Shown piece by piece: positions 22,124 through 31,184 of a stretch of DNA of 64,000 bases (within the stretch, counting starts at the first letter, position 1; every line of letters starts with the position of its first letter). The stretch covers positions 1 to 64,000 of the forward strand of contig JAIRKE010000025.1 of the NCBI GenBank assembly GCA_031260295.1, read 5' to 3'. The stretch comes from Azonexus sp. GTDB lineage: Bacteria; Pseudomonadota; Gammaproteobacteria; Burkholderiales; Rhodocyclaceae. Both the position numbers and the translations under genes were made by a program. The notes under the pieces were generated by a model. That model made no database searches and was not told the DNA's origin. It saw only the letters and a program-made list of their open reading frames with translations.

Positions 22124-22746
22124 AGGCTTTCCTGATCGCCAATCCCAAGGGCGGCTCCGGCAAAAGCACGCTGGCCACCAACCTGGCCGGCTATTTTGCC
22201 AGCCGTGGCCACAATGTCATGCTCGGCGATACCGACCGCCAGCAATCGGCGTACCAATGGCTGGCTCTGCGCCCTCCGGAGTTGCCGACCATCGACACCT
22301 GGGAAATCGGTCCGGACAAAATCGCCCGGCCGCCCAAGGGCACCAGCCGCATCGTCCTCGACACGCCGGCCGGCCTCGGTGGCAAGCTACTCGACAAGGT
22401 TTTGAAGCTATCGGCGCGGGTCATCGTGCCGGTGCAGCCCTCATTGTTCGATATGCTGGCCACCCGCCAATTCCTGCAAGTGCTGTTGGCCGAGAAGGCG
22501 GTGCGCAAGGGCAAGGCCGACGTCGCTGTGATCGGCATGCGAGTCGACGCGCGGACGCGGGCGGCGGTTGAGCTGGAGCGCTTCTTCGCCACGCTCGATC
22601 TGCCGGTGCTGACCTGTCTGCGCGACACCCAGGTCTATGTCCAGGCCTGCGCCGCCGGCATGACCCTGTTCGACTTGCCACCGGCCCGCGCCGAGCGCGA
22701 TCTGGCGCAATGGCGGGCGATCATCAATTGGGTCGAGACCGCCTAA
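22120..22746 (+). CDS. ParA/MinD-type ATPase
   Basis: A 208-residue ATPase with the deviant Walker A KGGSGKST at residues 10-17 (MKAFLIANPKGGSGKSTLAT), DTDRQQSA as Walker A', and LDTPAGLG as Walker B. It is short, without a DNA-binding N-domain, like orphan ParA proteins that place proteins or compartments. It overlaps the TAXI gene by four bases, so the two are coupled. There is no parB near it. Confidence 0.85.
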   Translation: MKAFLIANPKGGSGKSTLATNLAGYFASRGHNVMLGDTDRQQSAYQWLALRPPELPTIDTWEIGPDKIARPPKGTSRIVLDTPAGLGGKLLDKVLKLSARVIVPVQPSLFDMLATRQFLQVLLAEKAVRKGKADVAVIGMRVDARTRAAVELERFFATLDLPVLTCLRDTQVYVQACAAGMTLFDLPPARAERDLAQWRAIINWVETA

Positions 22747-22752
22747 AAGCGA

Positions 22753-24060
22753 CTATTCCCGCGGGGCGGTATGGGGCATGACGCGTACCAGCACGATTCG
22801 CGGGCCGTTCATTTTTTTCACCACCACATCGAACTGAGGAAACTCGAGCCGTTGCCCTTCCTCGGGCAGGTCGCCGAGCCGTTGCATGATGCGCCCGCCA
22901 ACGGACTCCACCCCGGATTCCTCGATGTCAATGCCGAGGGCGCGTTCCAGGGTGAAGATGGGCAGGCTTCCCTTGCCGATCAGCGAACCGTCGTCCAGCT
23001 TCGACCATTCGTTTTGCGCTTGGCGGAACTCGTCCCGGATCTCGCCGACCAGGGCGCCCAGGAGGTTGTCCAGGGTGATGTAGCCCAACGGATGGGCATT
23101 CTCGAAGGCGACAATGGCGAAATGCGGCGCACCCTCGCGGAAGCGGCGGAACAGTTCGGTAGCGGGCAGGCGCGGCGATACCACCTGGGCCGGACGCACC
23201 AGTTTCTCCAGGCTTTCCAGGGACGGTGACTTCTGCAGGGCGATAAAGACATCCTTCAGGTGGACCACGCCCTTGATATTGCCTTCGGCATCCAGGTACG
23301 GATACCGGCTGTAGCGGTGCTGGGTGATTTTTTCCAGGCTCGTCGTCAGCGGATCATCGTCGCTGAGCGTGACCGCCTCGCGGAAGGGGCGCATCAGGTC
23401 GGCCACTTCCAGGGCGCGGAAATCGAGCGCTTGCGCCAGCACCCGCCACTCATCCTGGGTGAAGCCCTGGTCGGCATGGGAAGTGCGCAGGATGATCTTG
23501 AGTTCTTCAGCCGAGTAATCGCTGTCGTGGCCGCGTGCGATATCGAGATGCGCCTTGCGTAGTACCCAGTTGGCGCTGTGGTTGAGCAGCCAGATGGCCG
23601 GATACATGGCCCAGTAGAAGGCGTAGAGGGGTGGGGCCGTCCACAGTCCGACCTTTTCCGACAAGCGGATTGCTATCGATTTGGGCGCCAGTTCCCCGAC
23701 CACGATATGCAGGTAGGAGATGATGAAGAAAGCGGTGAAGAAGGAAATGCCGTGAATCAGCCGCGCGCTGCCGATGCCGAGCGCCGTCAGAAGCGGCCTC
23801 AGCAGGTCGGCGAAGGCCGGCTCGCCGACCCAGCCCAAGCCGAGGGAGGCGAGGGTGATGCCCAGTTGGCAGGCGGAAAGGTAGGCATCGAGATCTTGAT
23901 GGACTCGGGCAAGAATCCGGCCGCGCCAGCCATATGACTTAGCGATGGCTTTGACGCGGGTTTGCCGGAGTTTGACTAGCCCGAACTCGGCGGCGACGAA
24001 GAATCCGTTGAGCAGAACGAGAAATATGGCAACAACAATGAGAAACAGGCTATTACCCAT
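22753..24060 (-). CDS. CNNM/CorC-HlyC membrane protein (DUF21-CBS-CorC_HlyC)
   Basis: A 435-residue protein. N-terminal DUF21/CNNM domain with three to four hydrophobic segments (LFLIVVAIFLVLLNGFFVAA, ACQLGITLASLGLGW), then paired CBS domains (ITQHRYSRYPYLDAEGNIKG and HPLGYITLDNLLGALV) and a C-terminal transporter-associated domain (VGGRIMQRLGDLPEEG). Family members move or regulate Mg2+ or Na+. The ATG at 24060 (MGNSLFLIV) is preferred over one nine codons upstream. It converges with the ParA gene. Confidence 0.9.
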   Translation of the reverse strand: MGNSLFLIVVAIFLVLLNGFFVAAEFGLVKLRQTRVKAIAKSYGWRGRILARVHQDLDAYLSACQLGITLASLGLGWVGEPAFADLLRPLLTALGIGSARLIHGISFFTAFFIISYLHIVVGELAPKSIAIRLSEKVGLWTAPPLYAFYWAMYPAIWLLNHSANWVLRKAHLDIARGHDSDYSAEELKIILRTSHADQGFTQDEWRVLAQALDFRALEVADLMRPFREAVTLSDDDPLTTSLEKITQHRYSRYPYLDAEGNIKGVVHLKDVFIALQKSPSLESLEKLVRPAQVVSPRLPATELFRRFREGAPHFAIVAFENAHPLGYITLDNLLGALVGEIRDEFRQAQNEWSKLDDGSLIGKGSLPIFTLERALGIDIEESGVESVGGRIMQRLGDLPEEGQRLEFPQFDVVVKKMNGPRIVLVRVMPHTAPRE

Positions 24061-24261
24061 ACAACGGACACCTCGTGTCCTATCCACTTTCCTTTTGTTG
24101 GTGATGCCGGCATGGTAGCCGAAGCGGCCTGCCCGGTCGAATCAGGGCATGGCATGCCGGTGCGGACAAAGCGGGAGACGGAATCCGGTTCGGCCGCAGT
24201 GCCAGGCAGATCGCCGAGCACTGCTATAGTGATGCGATAACCTCTCTTGCGGAGCGATCGC

Positions 24262-25071
24262 ATGGCCCTCTCCTCATCCTTGGCCGATCTGTCGGTTTTG
24301 CTGGTCGAACCTTCGCCGATGCAGTCCGGGCTGGTCCGGCGCATGCTGGAACAACTGGGCGTTGTCCGGATTGCCGTGGCCGACTCGGGGCAGGCGGCGC
24401 TGGCGGCGCTGGCCGAGGATGCCGGCGACGGTATGGTAGTGATCAGCAGCCTCTACCTGCCGGACATGGCGGGGACCGATCTGGTCGCGGCCATGCGTGC
24501 CGACGAGCGGCTGGAGGCGCTGCCCTTCATCCTGATTTCCAGCGAGACGCAGCCGCAACGGCTGGAGGCCGTCCGTCAGTCGGGCGCCTGCAGCATCCTT
24601 GCCAAGCCGTTTTCCGCAAAGCAATTGGAGCGGGCACTGTTCGCCGCCGCCGATTACCTTTACCCACCGCCGGTCGACGAACTCGACGCGGCCGACATGG
24701 AAGAACTGCGTGTGCTGATCGTCGACGACAGCATCGCCTCGCGCCGCCACCTGTGCCGCCTGCTTGCCGAACTCGGCATCGCTCGCATCACCGAGGCAGC
24801 CAACGGCCGGGAAGCGGTCGCGGCCCTGGCCGACGCCATGTTCGACCTCGTCGTTACCGACTACACCATGCCGGAAATGGACGGCCGCGAACTGATCGAG
24901 TACATCCGCACGCATAGCTGGCAGGCCGAGGTGCCGGTGTTGATGGTGACCAGCGAGCAGAACATGGGGCGCCTGGCGGCGGTCGAGCGGGCCGGCGTTT
25001 CGGCCATCTGCGACAAACCTTTCGAAGCCGGCAGCATCCGCCGCCTGCTTATCGAAGCCTTGACGCGATGA
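24262..25071 (+). CDS. Tandem receiver-domain protein, first receiver degenerate
   Basis: A 269-residue protein of two CheY-like domains and nothing else. The second (residues 148-269) is canonical: D155/D156, acceptor D200 in VVTDYTMPEMDG, and Lys in ICDKPF. The first (11-135) lacks the acceptor Asp (S63 in MVVISSLYLPDM) and most of the acidic pocket (only E16) but keeps K115. GGAG precedes the ATG at six bases, and an extended -10 TGCTATAGT ends at 24230. No histidine kinase or output domain is adjacent. Confidence 0.88.
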   Translation: MALSSSLADLSVLLVEPSPMQSGLVRRMLEQLGVVRIAVADSGQAALAALAEDAGDGMVVISSLYLPDMAGTDLVAAMRADERLEALPFILISSETQPQRLEAVRQSGACSILAKPFSAKQLERALFAAADYLYPPPVDELDAADMEELRVLIVDDSIASRRHLCRLLAELGIARITEAANGREAVAALADAMFDLVVTDYTMPEMDGRELIEYIRTHSWQAEVPVLMVTSEQNMGRLAAVERAGVSAICDKPFEAGSIRRLLIEALTR

Positions 25072-25597
25072 GGTGAAGCAGCAGGCGCCGTCCGCCGACG
25101 AGCGCCGCCAGCAGCACCAGCAGTGGATCGAAGAGGGCGTCCCAGAGGTTGACGAAGAGGCCGCCGGCATAACCAGCGAGGTCGACGGCGAGGATCAGCA
25201 GCCAGGCGTCAAGGCGGTGCCACCACAACGCTGCGGCCAGCGGTGCCAGCGCGGCGAGCAATGCCCAGGGCTGATAGCCGAGGGCGTAGGGATCGCTGGC
25301 GCCCCAGCCGAGCGCCGCCGGATAGAACAGCGCGGCAAAGGCCAGCAGGATCAGTGCCGGCCGGTAGCCGAACGGCGATGGAATTCGGTTGGTCAGTTGC
25401 AGGATGGCCAGTTGCAGCAAAGTCAGCGACGGTGTGCCGAACAGGCTGTGCATGGCCGGAGCGAGGCCACCGAGCAGAGCCACTGCCGTCGCCACCAGCG
25501 CCATGCGCGGGCGCAATTCGCCGAGCGGCAGCAGGGCGGCGGCCGCGCCGAAGATCAACGCGTGGGCGAGCAGGCCGTAGGCAGACAGCGTGTTCAT
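25049..25597 (-). CDS. Integral membrane protein of unknown function
   Basis: A 182-residue, very hydrophobic protein with about six membrane segments (AHALIFGAAAALLPLGEL, LVATAVALLGGLAPAMHSLF, ALILLAFAALFYPAALGWGA, LLLILAVDLAGYAGGLFVN-like). No family is recognised. Its ATG overlaps the stop of the BNR-repeat gene (ATGA), so the two are translated together and probably work together. Its 3' end overlaps the converging double-receiver gene by 23 bases. Confidence 0.75.
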   Translation of the reverse strand: MNTLSAYGLLAHALIFGAAAALLPLGELRPRMALVATAVALLGGLAPAMHSLFGTPSLTLLQLAILQLTNRIPSPFGYRPALILLAFAALFYPAALGWGASDPYALGYQPWALLAALAPLAAALWWHRLDAWLLILAVDLAGYAGGLFVNLWDALFDPLLVLLAALVGGRRLLLHLIASRLR

Positions 25598-26700
25598 TCG
25601 AGCCAGGCTTCGCTGGAGCTGACGTGGAGGATACGGCGCCCCTGACTGACGCAGGCCAAGTGGATGCGACCGTCGCGGCTGAGTAGAAGGGCCGGGGATG
25701 AACAGTCGTCGTTGGCTCCGACCCCGCGCCTCAAAAGCCAGCTCCGGCCCTCGTCGGTGGACAGCCAGAGCTTCATCCCTGCTTGTTCTGAACCGGGGTT
25801 TCCGGCCAGCAGCAGGCGGCCACTGGCTAGGCGTAGCGCGGCCAGCGGTGTGTCGGGATTGGCCGGGCCGGGATCGGGCACGGCCTGCCAATGTGTGCCG
25901 CCATCGTCGCTGGCCACGGCGCGTACCCAACCGGGCGGCGGGCCGGCGTCGCGCAGCAGGGCCAAGGCCCGCCGTGCGTCGAGGTTGACCACGGCCGGTT
26001 GCGGTGTGCGCCGTGGGTGCGCCAGGCGTGCCTTGTCCAGGCTGCGGCCGTTGGCATTCAGGCGTAGCCATTCGCCGTGGCCGGCGAATAGTTCGTGCTG
26101 TAGCGGCAGCGCCAGCCCACCGTCGGCCAGGGGCAGCGGCGGTCCGGCCGGCACGGTGCCGTAGCCGGCCAGCGGTGAGGTCGGCAGGCGGGCCGGCGGG
26201 CTCCAGTTGCGGCCGCCATTGGTCGACACGCTGTGGGCCAGCACGACGTTGGTATTGCCACCGATGCCGATGGCGGCGTACCACAGGTGCAGCCAAGTAC
26301 CCTCGACGTAGAGTTGTGGTCGGCCGACTCGGCGAATGTGGGCGAACAGGCCGCCAGCGGTGCTTTCGCGGTTGGCGATCGGCCGTGGCTCGCTCCAGCC
26401 GTCGCTGCCGAGGAGGCTGAAATAAATGGCTAAGTCAGTGGCTGTCTCGTCGCTGCCGCTTACCCAGGCGGCAGCGATGCGGCCGTCAGCCAGTTGGGCC
26501 AGGCTCGGGGCGCCGGCAACGGCGCCGGCTGCCGGCAGCATCTGGGCGGCGAACAGCGGTGGCAGGCGGCTAGGCGCAGCCGGCGGCGGCGACTCGAAGG
26601 TCGGGGCGGCGACATCGGGAATGCGCCAGAAAGCGGCGCCGAGCGCGGCGGTAAACAGCAGGGCCGGCAACCAGCGCGGCAGAGCGGGCAGCGACGGCAT
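25594..26700 (-). CDS. BNR-repeat / sialidase-like beta-propeller protein, membrane anchored
   Basis: A 368-residue protein with an N-terminal hydrophobic anchor (LPALLFTAALGAAFWRI) and Asp-box repeats: VSTNGGRNWSPP, ASDDGGTHWQAV, LSTDEGRSWLLR, each S/T-x-D/N-x-G-x-x-W. These are typical of sialidase-fold propellers. Real sialidase activity is not implied; the Arg triad cannot be confirmed. The ATG at 26700 is chosen just before the hydrophobic segment. It is 28 bases after the enoyl-CoA hydratase and overlaps the membrane protein gene. Confidence 0.8.
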   Translation of the reverse strand: MPSLPALPRWLPALLFTAALGAAFWRIPDVAAPTFESPPPAAPSRLPPLFAAQMLPAAGAVAGAPSLAQLADGRIAAAWVSGSDETATDLAIYFSLLGSDGWSEPRPIANRESTAGGLFAHIRRVGRPQLYVEGTWLHLWYAAIGIGGNTNVVLAHSVSTNGGRNWSPPARLPTSPLAGYGTVPAGPPLPLADGGLALPLQHELFAGHGEWLRLNANGRSLDKARLAHPRRTPQPAVVNLDARRALALLRDAGPPPGWVRAVASDDGGTHWQAVPDPGPANPDTPLAALRLASGRLLLAGNPGSEQAGMKLWLSTDEGRSWLLRRGVGANDDCSSPALLLSRDGRIHLACVSQGRRILHVSSSEAWLE

Positions 26701-26728
26701 GGTCAGCGGACTGCTGCCGGCTGCCTGA

Positions 26729-27517
26729 TCAGCGGCCGCGATAAGCCGGTGGCCGTTTCTGCATGAAGGCGTCGATGCCCTCGCCGGCATCATCGCTCAT
26801 CATGTTGCAGGCCATCACCTCGCTGGCGTAGGCATAGGCGTCGCTGAGACCCATCTCCAACTGGCGGTAGAACATGCCCTTGCCGAGACGCACGGCGACG
26901 GCGCTCTTGGCCAGGATGGCGCCGGCTAGGCGCTCGATCTCGGCATCCAGCGCGTCGGCCGGGATGACCTGATTGACCAGGCCCTTGGCTTTGGCTTCCA
27001 TGGCGTCGATGAAATCGCCGGTCAGCAGCATTTCCAGCGCCGCCTTGCGGCCGAGATTGCGCGTCAGCGCCACCGCTGGCGTCGAGCAAAACAGCCCGAC
27101 GTTGATGCCGGAGACGGCGAAGCGGGCGACATCGGCGGCGATGGCCAGGTCGCAGGCGGCAACCAGTTGGCAGCCGGCGGCAGTGGCGATGCCGTGCACG
27201 CGAGCGATCACCGGCTGCGGCATGCGGCCGATGGTCTGCATCAGTTCGCCGCACTGCGCGAACAGTGACTGCATGAATTCCTTGCTGTGGTTGGCGCGCA
27301 TTTCCTTCAGGTCGTGGCCGGCGCAGAAGGCGCGGCCGGCGCCAGCGATGATCACGACGCGGACCGCTTCGCTGGCGGCGATGGCATCCAGTTCGGCTTG
27401 CAGGGCGGTAAGCATGGCCTTGGACAGCGAGTTGAACTGGTCCGGCCGATTCAGGGTCAGCGTGGTCAGGCCGTCGTTGCGGTCGTGGCGCAGGATGAAG
27501 GGTTCTTCGCAGCTCAT
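26729..27517 (-). CDS. Enoyl-CoA hydratase/isomerase family protein
   Basis: A 262-residue crotonase-fold protein. LNRPDQFNSLSKAML and AGAGRAFCAGHDLKEM form the CoA/oxyanion region, and ARVHGIATAAGCQLVAACDL the second oxyanion block. The catalytic glutamates of mitochondrial-type hydratases are not obvious in this last block, so the exact substrate is unclear. The ATG at 27517 (MSCEEPFILRHDRN) is chosen; the longer frame crosses the dnaE promoter. It is divergent from dnaE. Confidence 0.88.
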   Translation of the reverse strand: MSCEEPFILRHDRNDGLTTLTLNRPDQFNSLSKAMLTALQAELDAIAASEAVRVVIIAGAGRAFCAGHDLKEMRANHSKEFMQSLFAQCGELMQTIGRMPQPVIARVHGIATAAGCQLVAACDLAIAADVARFAVSGINVGLFCSTPAVALTRNLGRKAALEMLLTGDFIDAMEAKAKGLVNQVIPADALDAEIERLAGAILAKSAVAVRLGKGMFYRQLEMGLSDAYAYASEVMACNMMSDDAGEGIDAFMQKRPPAYRGR

Positions 27518-27654
27518 GGGTCGTCTCCGTCGTGGTTTTTTTGGACCGGTCAATGTACCGGAGAACGCGCCAGCCAGCCAGCTACATGCAGCCCGGATCG
27601 CCTTCATTACCGTCGTCCCGCGGCATCGCCGAGGCCGACGGGAGGCGACCGGCC

Positions 27655-27671
27655 GGGGTAAAATCGCGCCG
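27655..27671 (+). promoter_or_regulatory. dnaE promoter: -10 box adjoining the ATG
   Basis: GGGGTAAAATCGCGCCG runs directly into the dnaE ATG at 27672; the hexamer TAAAAT is at 27659-27664, seven bases before ATG. Transcription would start at or next to the ATG, and no ribosome site exists. The string matches the folB promoter at one-base difference. Confidence 0.5.
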
Positions 27672-30600
27672 ATGAATTCCCCGCGTTATGTCCACCTCCG
27701 CCTGCATTCCGAATATTCCGTAACCGACGGCATCGTCCGCGTCGGCGATGCTGTCAAGCGTGCCGCCGGCGACGGCATGCCGGCCCTGGCGCTGACCGAC
27801 TTGGCCAACCTGTTCGGCCTGGTCAAGTTCTACACCGGGGCACGTGCCAAGGGTGTCAAGCCAATTGCTGGCGCCGACGTGTGGGTCGCCAATCCGGAAA
27901 CACCCGAGGATGTCCACCGCTTGCTGCTGCTGGTGCGCAACCAGCGCGGCTACCAGCAATTGTGCGAATTGCTGACGCGGGCCTACGTGGCCGAAGGGCG
28001 GCGCGAACGGGCCGAGATTCGCCGCGAATGGTTTAGCGAGATCGGTTGCGACGGCCTGATCGCACTCTCCGGTGCGCATCTCGGCGATGTCGGCGAGGCT
28101 TTGCTGCACGGCAACTACGCTCTGGCCGGTGAGTGCGCCAAGGCCTGGGAGGCGGTGTTTCCCGGCGCCTTCTACCTGGAGGTCCAGCGTTACGGCCAGC
28201 CGCAGCAGGAAACCATCGTCCAGCACACGGCCGATCTGGCCGGCGAACTGGGCCTGCCGCTGGTCGCCACGCACCCGATCCAGTTCATGCAGCGCGACGA
28301 CTTTCGCGCCCACGAAGCGCGCGTCTGCATCGCCGAAGGCTACGTGCTGGGCGATCACCGGCGACCGAAGATTTATACCGAGGAGCAGTATTTCAAGAGC
28401 CAGCAGGAGATGGCCGAGCTGTTCGCCGACCTGCCGGAAGCCCTGGAAAATACGCTGGAAATCGCCCGCCGCTGCAACATCGAGATGACGCTGGGCAAGA
28501 ACTTCCTGCCCGACTTCCCGATTCCGCCGGGCATGACCATCGACGAATACTTGGTCGAGGAAGCGAAGAAAGGCCTCGAAATCCGCCTCGTCGAGCTCTA
28601 TCCCGACCCGGAGGAACGCGCCCGGCGCCGGCCGGAGTATGACGAGCGCTTGGCCTTCGAGTGCAACACCATTGTCCAGATGGGCTTTCCTGGCTACTTC
28701 CTGATCGTTGCCGACTTCATCAACTGGGGCAAGCAGAACGGTGTGCCGGTCGGTCCCGGTCGCGGTTCCGGCGCCGGCTCGCTGGTTGCCTATTCGCTAC
28801 GCATCACCGACCTTGATCCGCTGGCTTACGCATTGCTGTTCGAGCGCTTCCTGAATCCGGAGCGGGTGTCGATGCCCGACTTCGACATCGATTTCTGCCA
28901 GGACAACCGTTGGCGCGTCATCGAGTATGTGCGCCAGCACTACGGAGCGCAGGCGGTCAGTCAGATCGCCACTTTCGGTACCCTGTCGTCGAAGGCGGTG
29001 ATTCGCGACGTCGGCCGCGTCTTCGGTTTGCCCTACACGCTGTGCGACCGCATCTCGAAGTTGATCCCGGTGTTCCAGAACAAGCCGGTATCGCTGGCCG
29101 AGGCGCTGGAGCAGGAGCCGCAACTCAAGGAAATGATGGCCGGTGATGGTGACGGCGAAAGCGTCCGCGAACTGTTCGATCTGGCCGGTCGCCTCGAAGA
29201 TTTGACTCGCAACGTCGGCATGCATGCCGGCGGTGTGCTGATTGCGCCGGGCAAGATCACCGACTTTTGCCCGATCTACCAGGCCACCGGCGCCGATGCT
29301 GCGCCGGTTTCGCAGTTCGACAAGGACGACGTGGAGAAGGCCGGCCTCGTCAAATTCGACTTCCTCGGCCTGCGCAACCTGACCATCATCGAACTGGCGC
29401 TCGACTACATCGCGCGCATGACCGGCGAGCAGCTCGACCTGATGAGCCTCGGCTTTGCCGATCCGGGGGCCTACCAGATCCTGAAGGACGCCAATACCAC
29501 GGCGATCTTCCAGGTTGAATCGGAAGGCATGAAGAAGCTGCTGAAAAAGCTCCAGCCCGACCGCTTCGAAGACATCATCGCTGTGCTCGCCCTGTACCGT
29601 CCGGGGCCGCTCGGCTCCGGCATGGTCGATGACTTTATCCTGCGCAAGAAGGGCCAGCAGGCCATTGATTATTTCCACCCCGATCTGCAAGCCTGCCTGG
29701 AGCCGACCTACGGTGTCATCGTGTACCAGGAACAGGTGATGCAGATCTCGCAGATCATCGGCGGCTACACGCTGGGCGGCGCCGACATGCTGCGCCGGGC
29801 GATGGGCAAGAAGAAGCCGGAGGAGATGGCCAAACACCGCGAAACCATCGCCGCCGGCGCCAAGGAGCGCGGCTACAATCCGGCGCTGGCCGAGCAGTTG
29901 TTCGACCTGATGACCAAGTTCGCGGAATACGGCTTCAACAAGTCGCACACCGCCGCCTATGCCGTCGTCACTTATCACACGGCCTGGCTCAAGCGCTACC
30001 ACTGCGCCGCCTTCATGGCGGCCACCTTGTCCTCCGACATGGACAACACCGATACGGTGAAGATCTTTTACGAGGACACCATCGCCAACCAGGTGAAGGT
30101 CCTCGCTCCGGACGTGAATGCCTCGAACTACCGTTTCGAGCCGGTCGACCGCGATACCATCCGCTACGGTCTGGGGGCGGTCAAAGGCACCGGCGAGCAG
30201 GCGGTCGGCGTGATCCTCAAGGCGCGCGACGAGGGCGGGCCGTTCAAGGATTTGTTCGACTTCTGCCACCGCTGCGACAAACGCATGGTCAACCGCCGCA
30301 CCATCGAGGCCTTGATTCGGGCCGGCGCCTTCGACGGCATCGCGCCGCGCATCGAGGGCTCCGGCCTGGCCGACCGCCATCGTCTGTTGGCCTCGGTCGG
30401 CGTGGCCATGGATTTCGCCGAGCAGGCCGAGCGCGACGCCATGCAGACCAGCCTGTTCGACCTCGCCGAGGTTGCCGATGCGCACGCCCCGGAGTATGTC
30501 CCGGTCAAGCCCTGGGACGAGAAGACGCAACTGATGGAGGAAAAGACCGCACTAGGCTTCTTCTTCTCCGGCCACCCGTACAACAGCTACCGGAAAGAAC

Positions 30601-31139
30601 TGCAGCCTTTCGTCCGCCGCTCCCTGGCGCGCCTCGAACCGGCCAAGGAAATGACCGTGATGGCCGGCATCGTGGTTGGCGTGCGGACGCAGATGACGCG
30701 GCGCGGCAAGATGTTGTTCGTGCAGATCGACGACGGTACGGCGCTGGTCGAGGTGTCGGTGTTCAACGAATTGTTTGAGGCCGAACGCGACAAGATCGTT
30801 ACCGATGAAGTTCTGGTCATCGAAGGTAAGGTCCGCTCCGATGAGTTTTCAGGCGGTATCTCAGTCGCCGCCGACAAGCTGATGACGCTGGGCGAGGCCA
30901 GGGCCCGTTTTTCCAGGCACCTGCTGCTGAAAATCAATGGCAATGCCGACGCCCGCAAGCTGAAATCGCTGCTCGCCTCCTTCGCCCCCGGCCCGGCGCC
31001 AGTACGCATCCGCTATCGCAATGCCGAGGCCGAATGCGAACTGCTGCTCGGGCAAACAGCCCGCGTCCGCCTTGAAGATGCCCTGCTCGATGCCCTCAGC
31101 GGCTGGCTGCAGGCGGAGAACGTCGAAGTCATCTATTAG
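27672..31139 (+). CDS. dnaE: DNA polymerase III alpha subunit
   Basis: The 1155-residue replicative polymerase. The N-terminal PHP domain begins YVHLRLHSEYSVTDGIVRV; the polymerase core includes VGPGRGSGAGSLVAYSL and MPDFDIDFCQDNRW with the catalytic aspartates; the later tandem HhH region, an OB-fold (GKMLFVQIDDGTALVEVSVF) and the C-terminal tau-binding part are all present. Length is normal for DnaE1. The start is fixed by the PHP domain; the open frame extends far upstream only by chance, antisense to the hydratase gene. Confidence 0.97.
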   Translation: MNSPRYVHLRLHSEYSVTDGIVRVGDAVKRAAGDGMPALALTDLANLFGLVKFYTGARAKGVKPIAGADVWVANPETPEDVHRLLLLVRNQRGYQQLCELLTRAYVAEGRRERAEIRREWFSEIGCDGLIALSGAHLGDVGEALLHGNYALAGECAKAWEAVFPGAFYLEVQRYGQPQQETIVQHTADLAGELGLPLVATHPIQFMQRDDFRAHEARVCIAEGYVLGDHRRPKIYTEEQYFKSQQEMAELFADLPEALENTLEIARRCNIEMTLGKNFLPDFPIPPGMTIDEYLVEEAKKGLEIRLVELYPDPEERARRRPEYDERLAFECNTIVQMGFPGYFLIVADFINWGKQNGVPVGPGRGSGAGSLVAYSLRITDLDPLAYALLFERFLNPERVSMPDFDIDFCQDNRWRVIEYVRQHYGAQAVSQIATFGTLSSKAVIRDVGRVFGLPYTLCDRISKLIPVFQNKPVSLAEALEQEPQLKEMMAGDGDGESVRELFDLAGRLEDLTRNVGMHAGGVLIAPGKITDFCPIYQATGADAAPVSQFDKDDVEKAGLVKFDFLGLRNLTIIELALDYIARMTGEQLDLMSLGFADPGAYQILKDANTTAIFQVESEGMKKLLKKLQPDRFEDIIAVLALYRPGPLGSGMVDDFILRKKGQQAIDYFHPDLQACLEPTYGVIVYQEQVMQISQIIGGYTLGGADMLRRAMGKKKPEEMAKHRETIAAGAKERGYNPALAEQLFDLMTKFAEYGFNKSHTAAYAVVTYHTAWLKRYHCAAFMAATLSSDMDNTDTVKIFYEDTIANQVKVLAPDVNASNYRFEPVDRDTIRYGLGAVKGTGEQAVGVILKARDEGGPFKDLFDFCHRCDKRMVNRRTIEALIRAGAFDGIAPRIEGSGLADRHRLLASVGVAMDFAEQAERDAMQTSLFDLAEVADAHAPEYVPVKPWDEKTQLMEEKTALGFFFSGHPYNSYRKELQPFVRRSLARLEPAKEMTVMAGIVVGVRTQMTRRGKMLFVQIDDGTALVEVSVFNELFEAERDKIVTDEVLVIEGKVRSDEFSGGISVAADKLMTLGEARARFSRHLLLKINGNADARKLKSLLASFAPGPAPVRIRYRNAEAECELLLGQTARVRLEDALLDALSGWLQAENVEVIY

Positions 31140-31184
31140 CCGCTCGCTGTCACTGAGCGGCGATGGTGTCGGTGCGGCGGCGCT

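Noticed and set aside
28797-30530. A 577-residue minus-strand frame within dnaE
   Set aside because: Antisense shadow of dnaE with no recognisable domain; dnaE is unambiguous.
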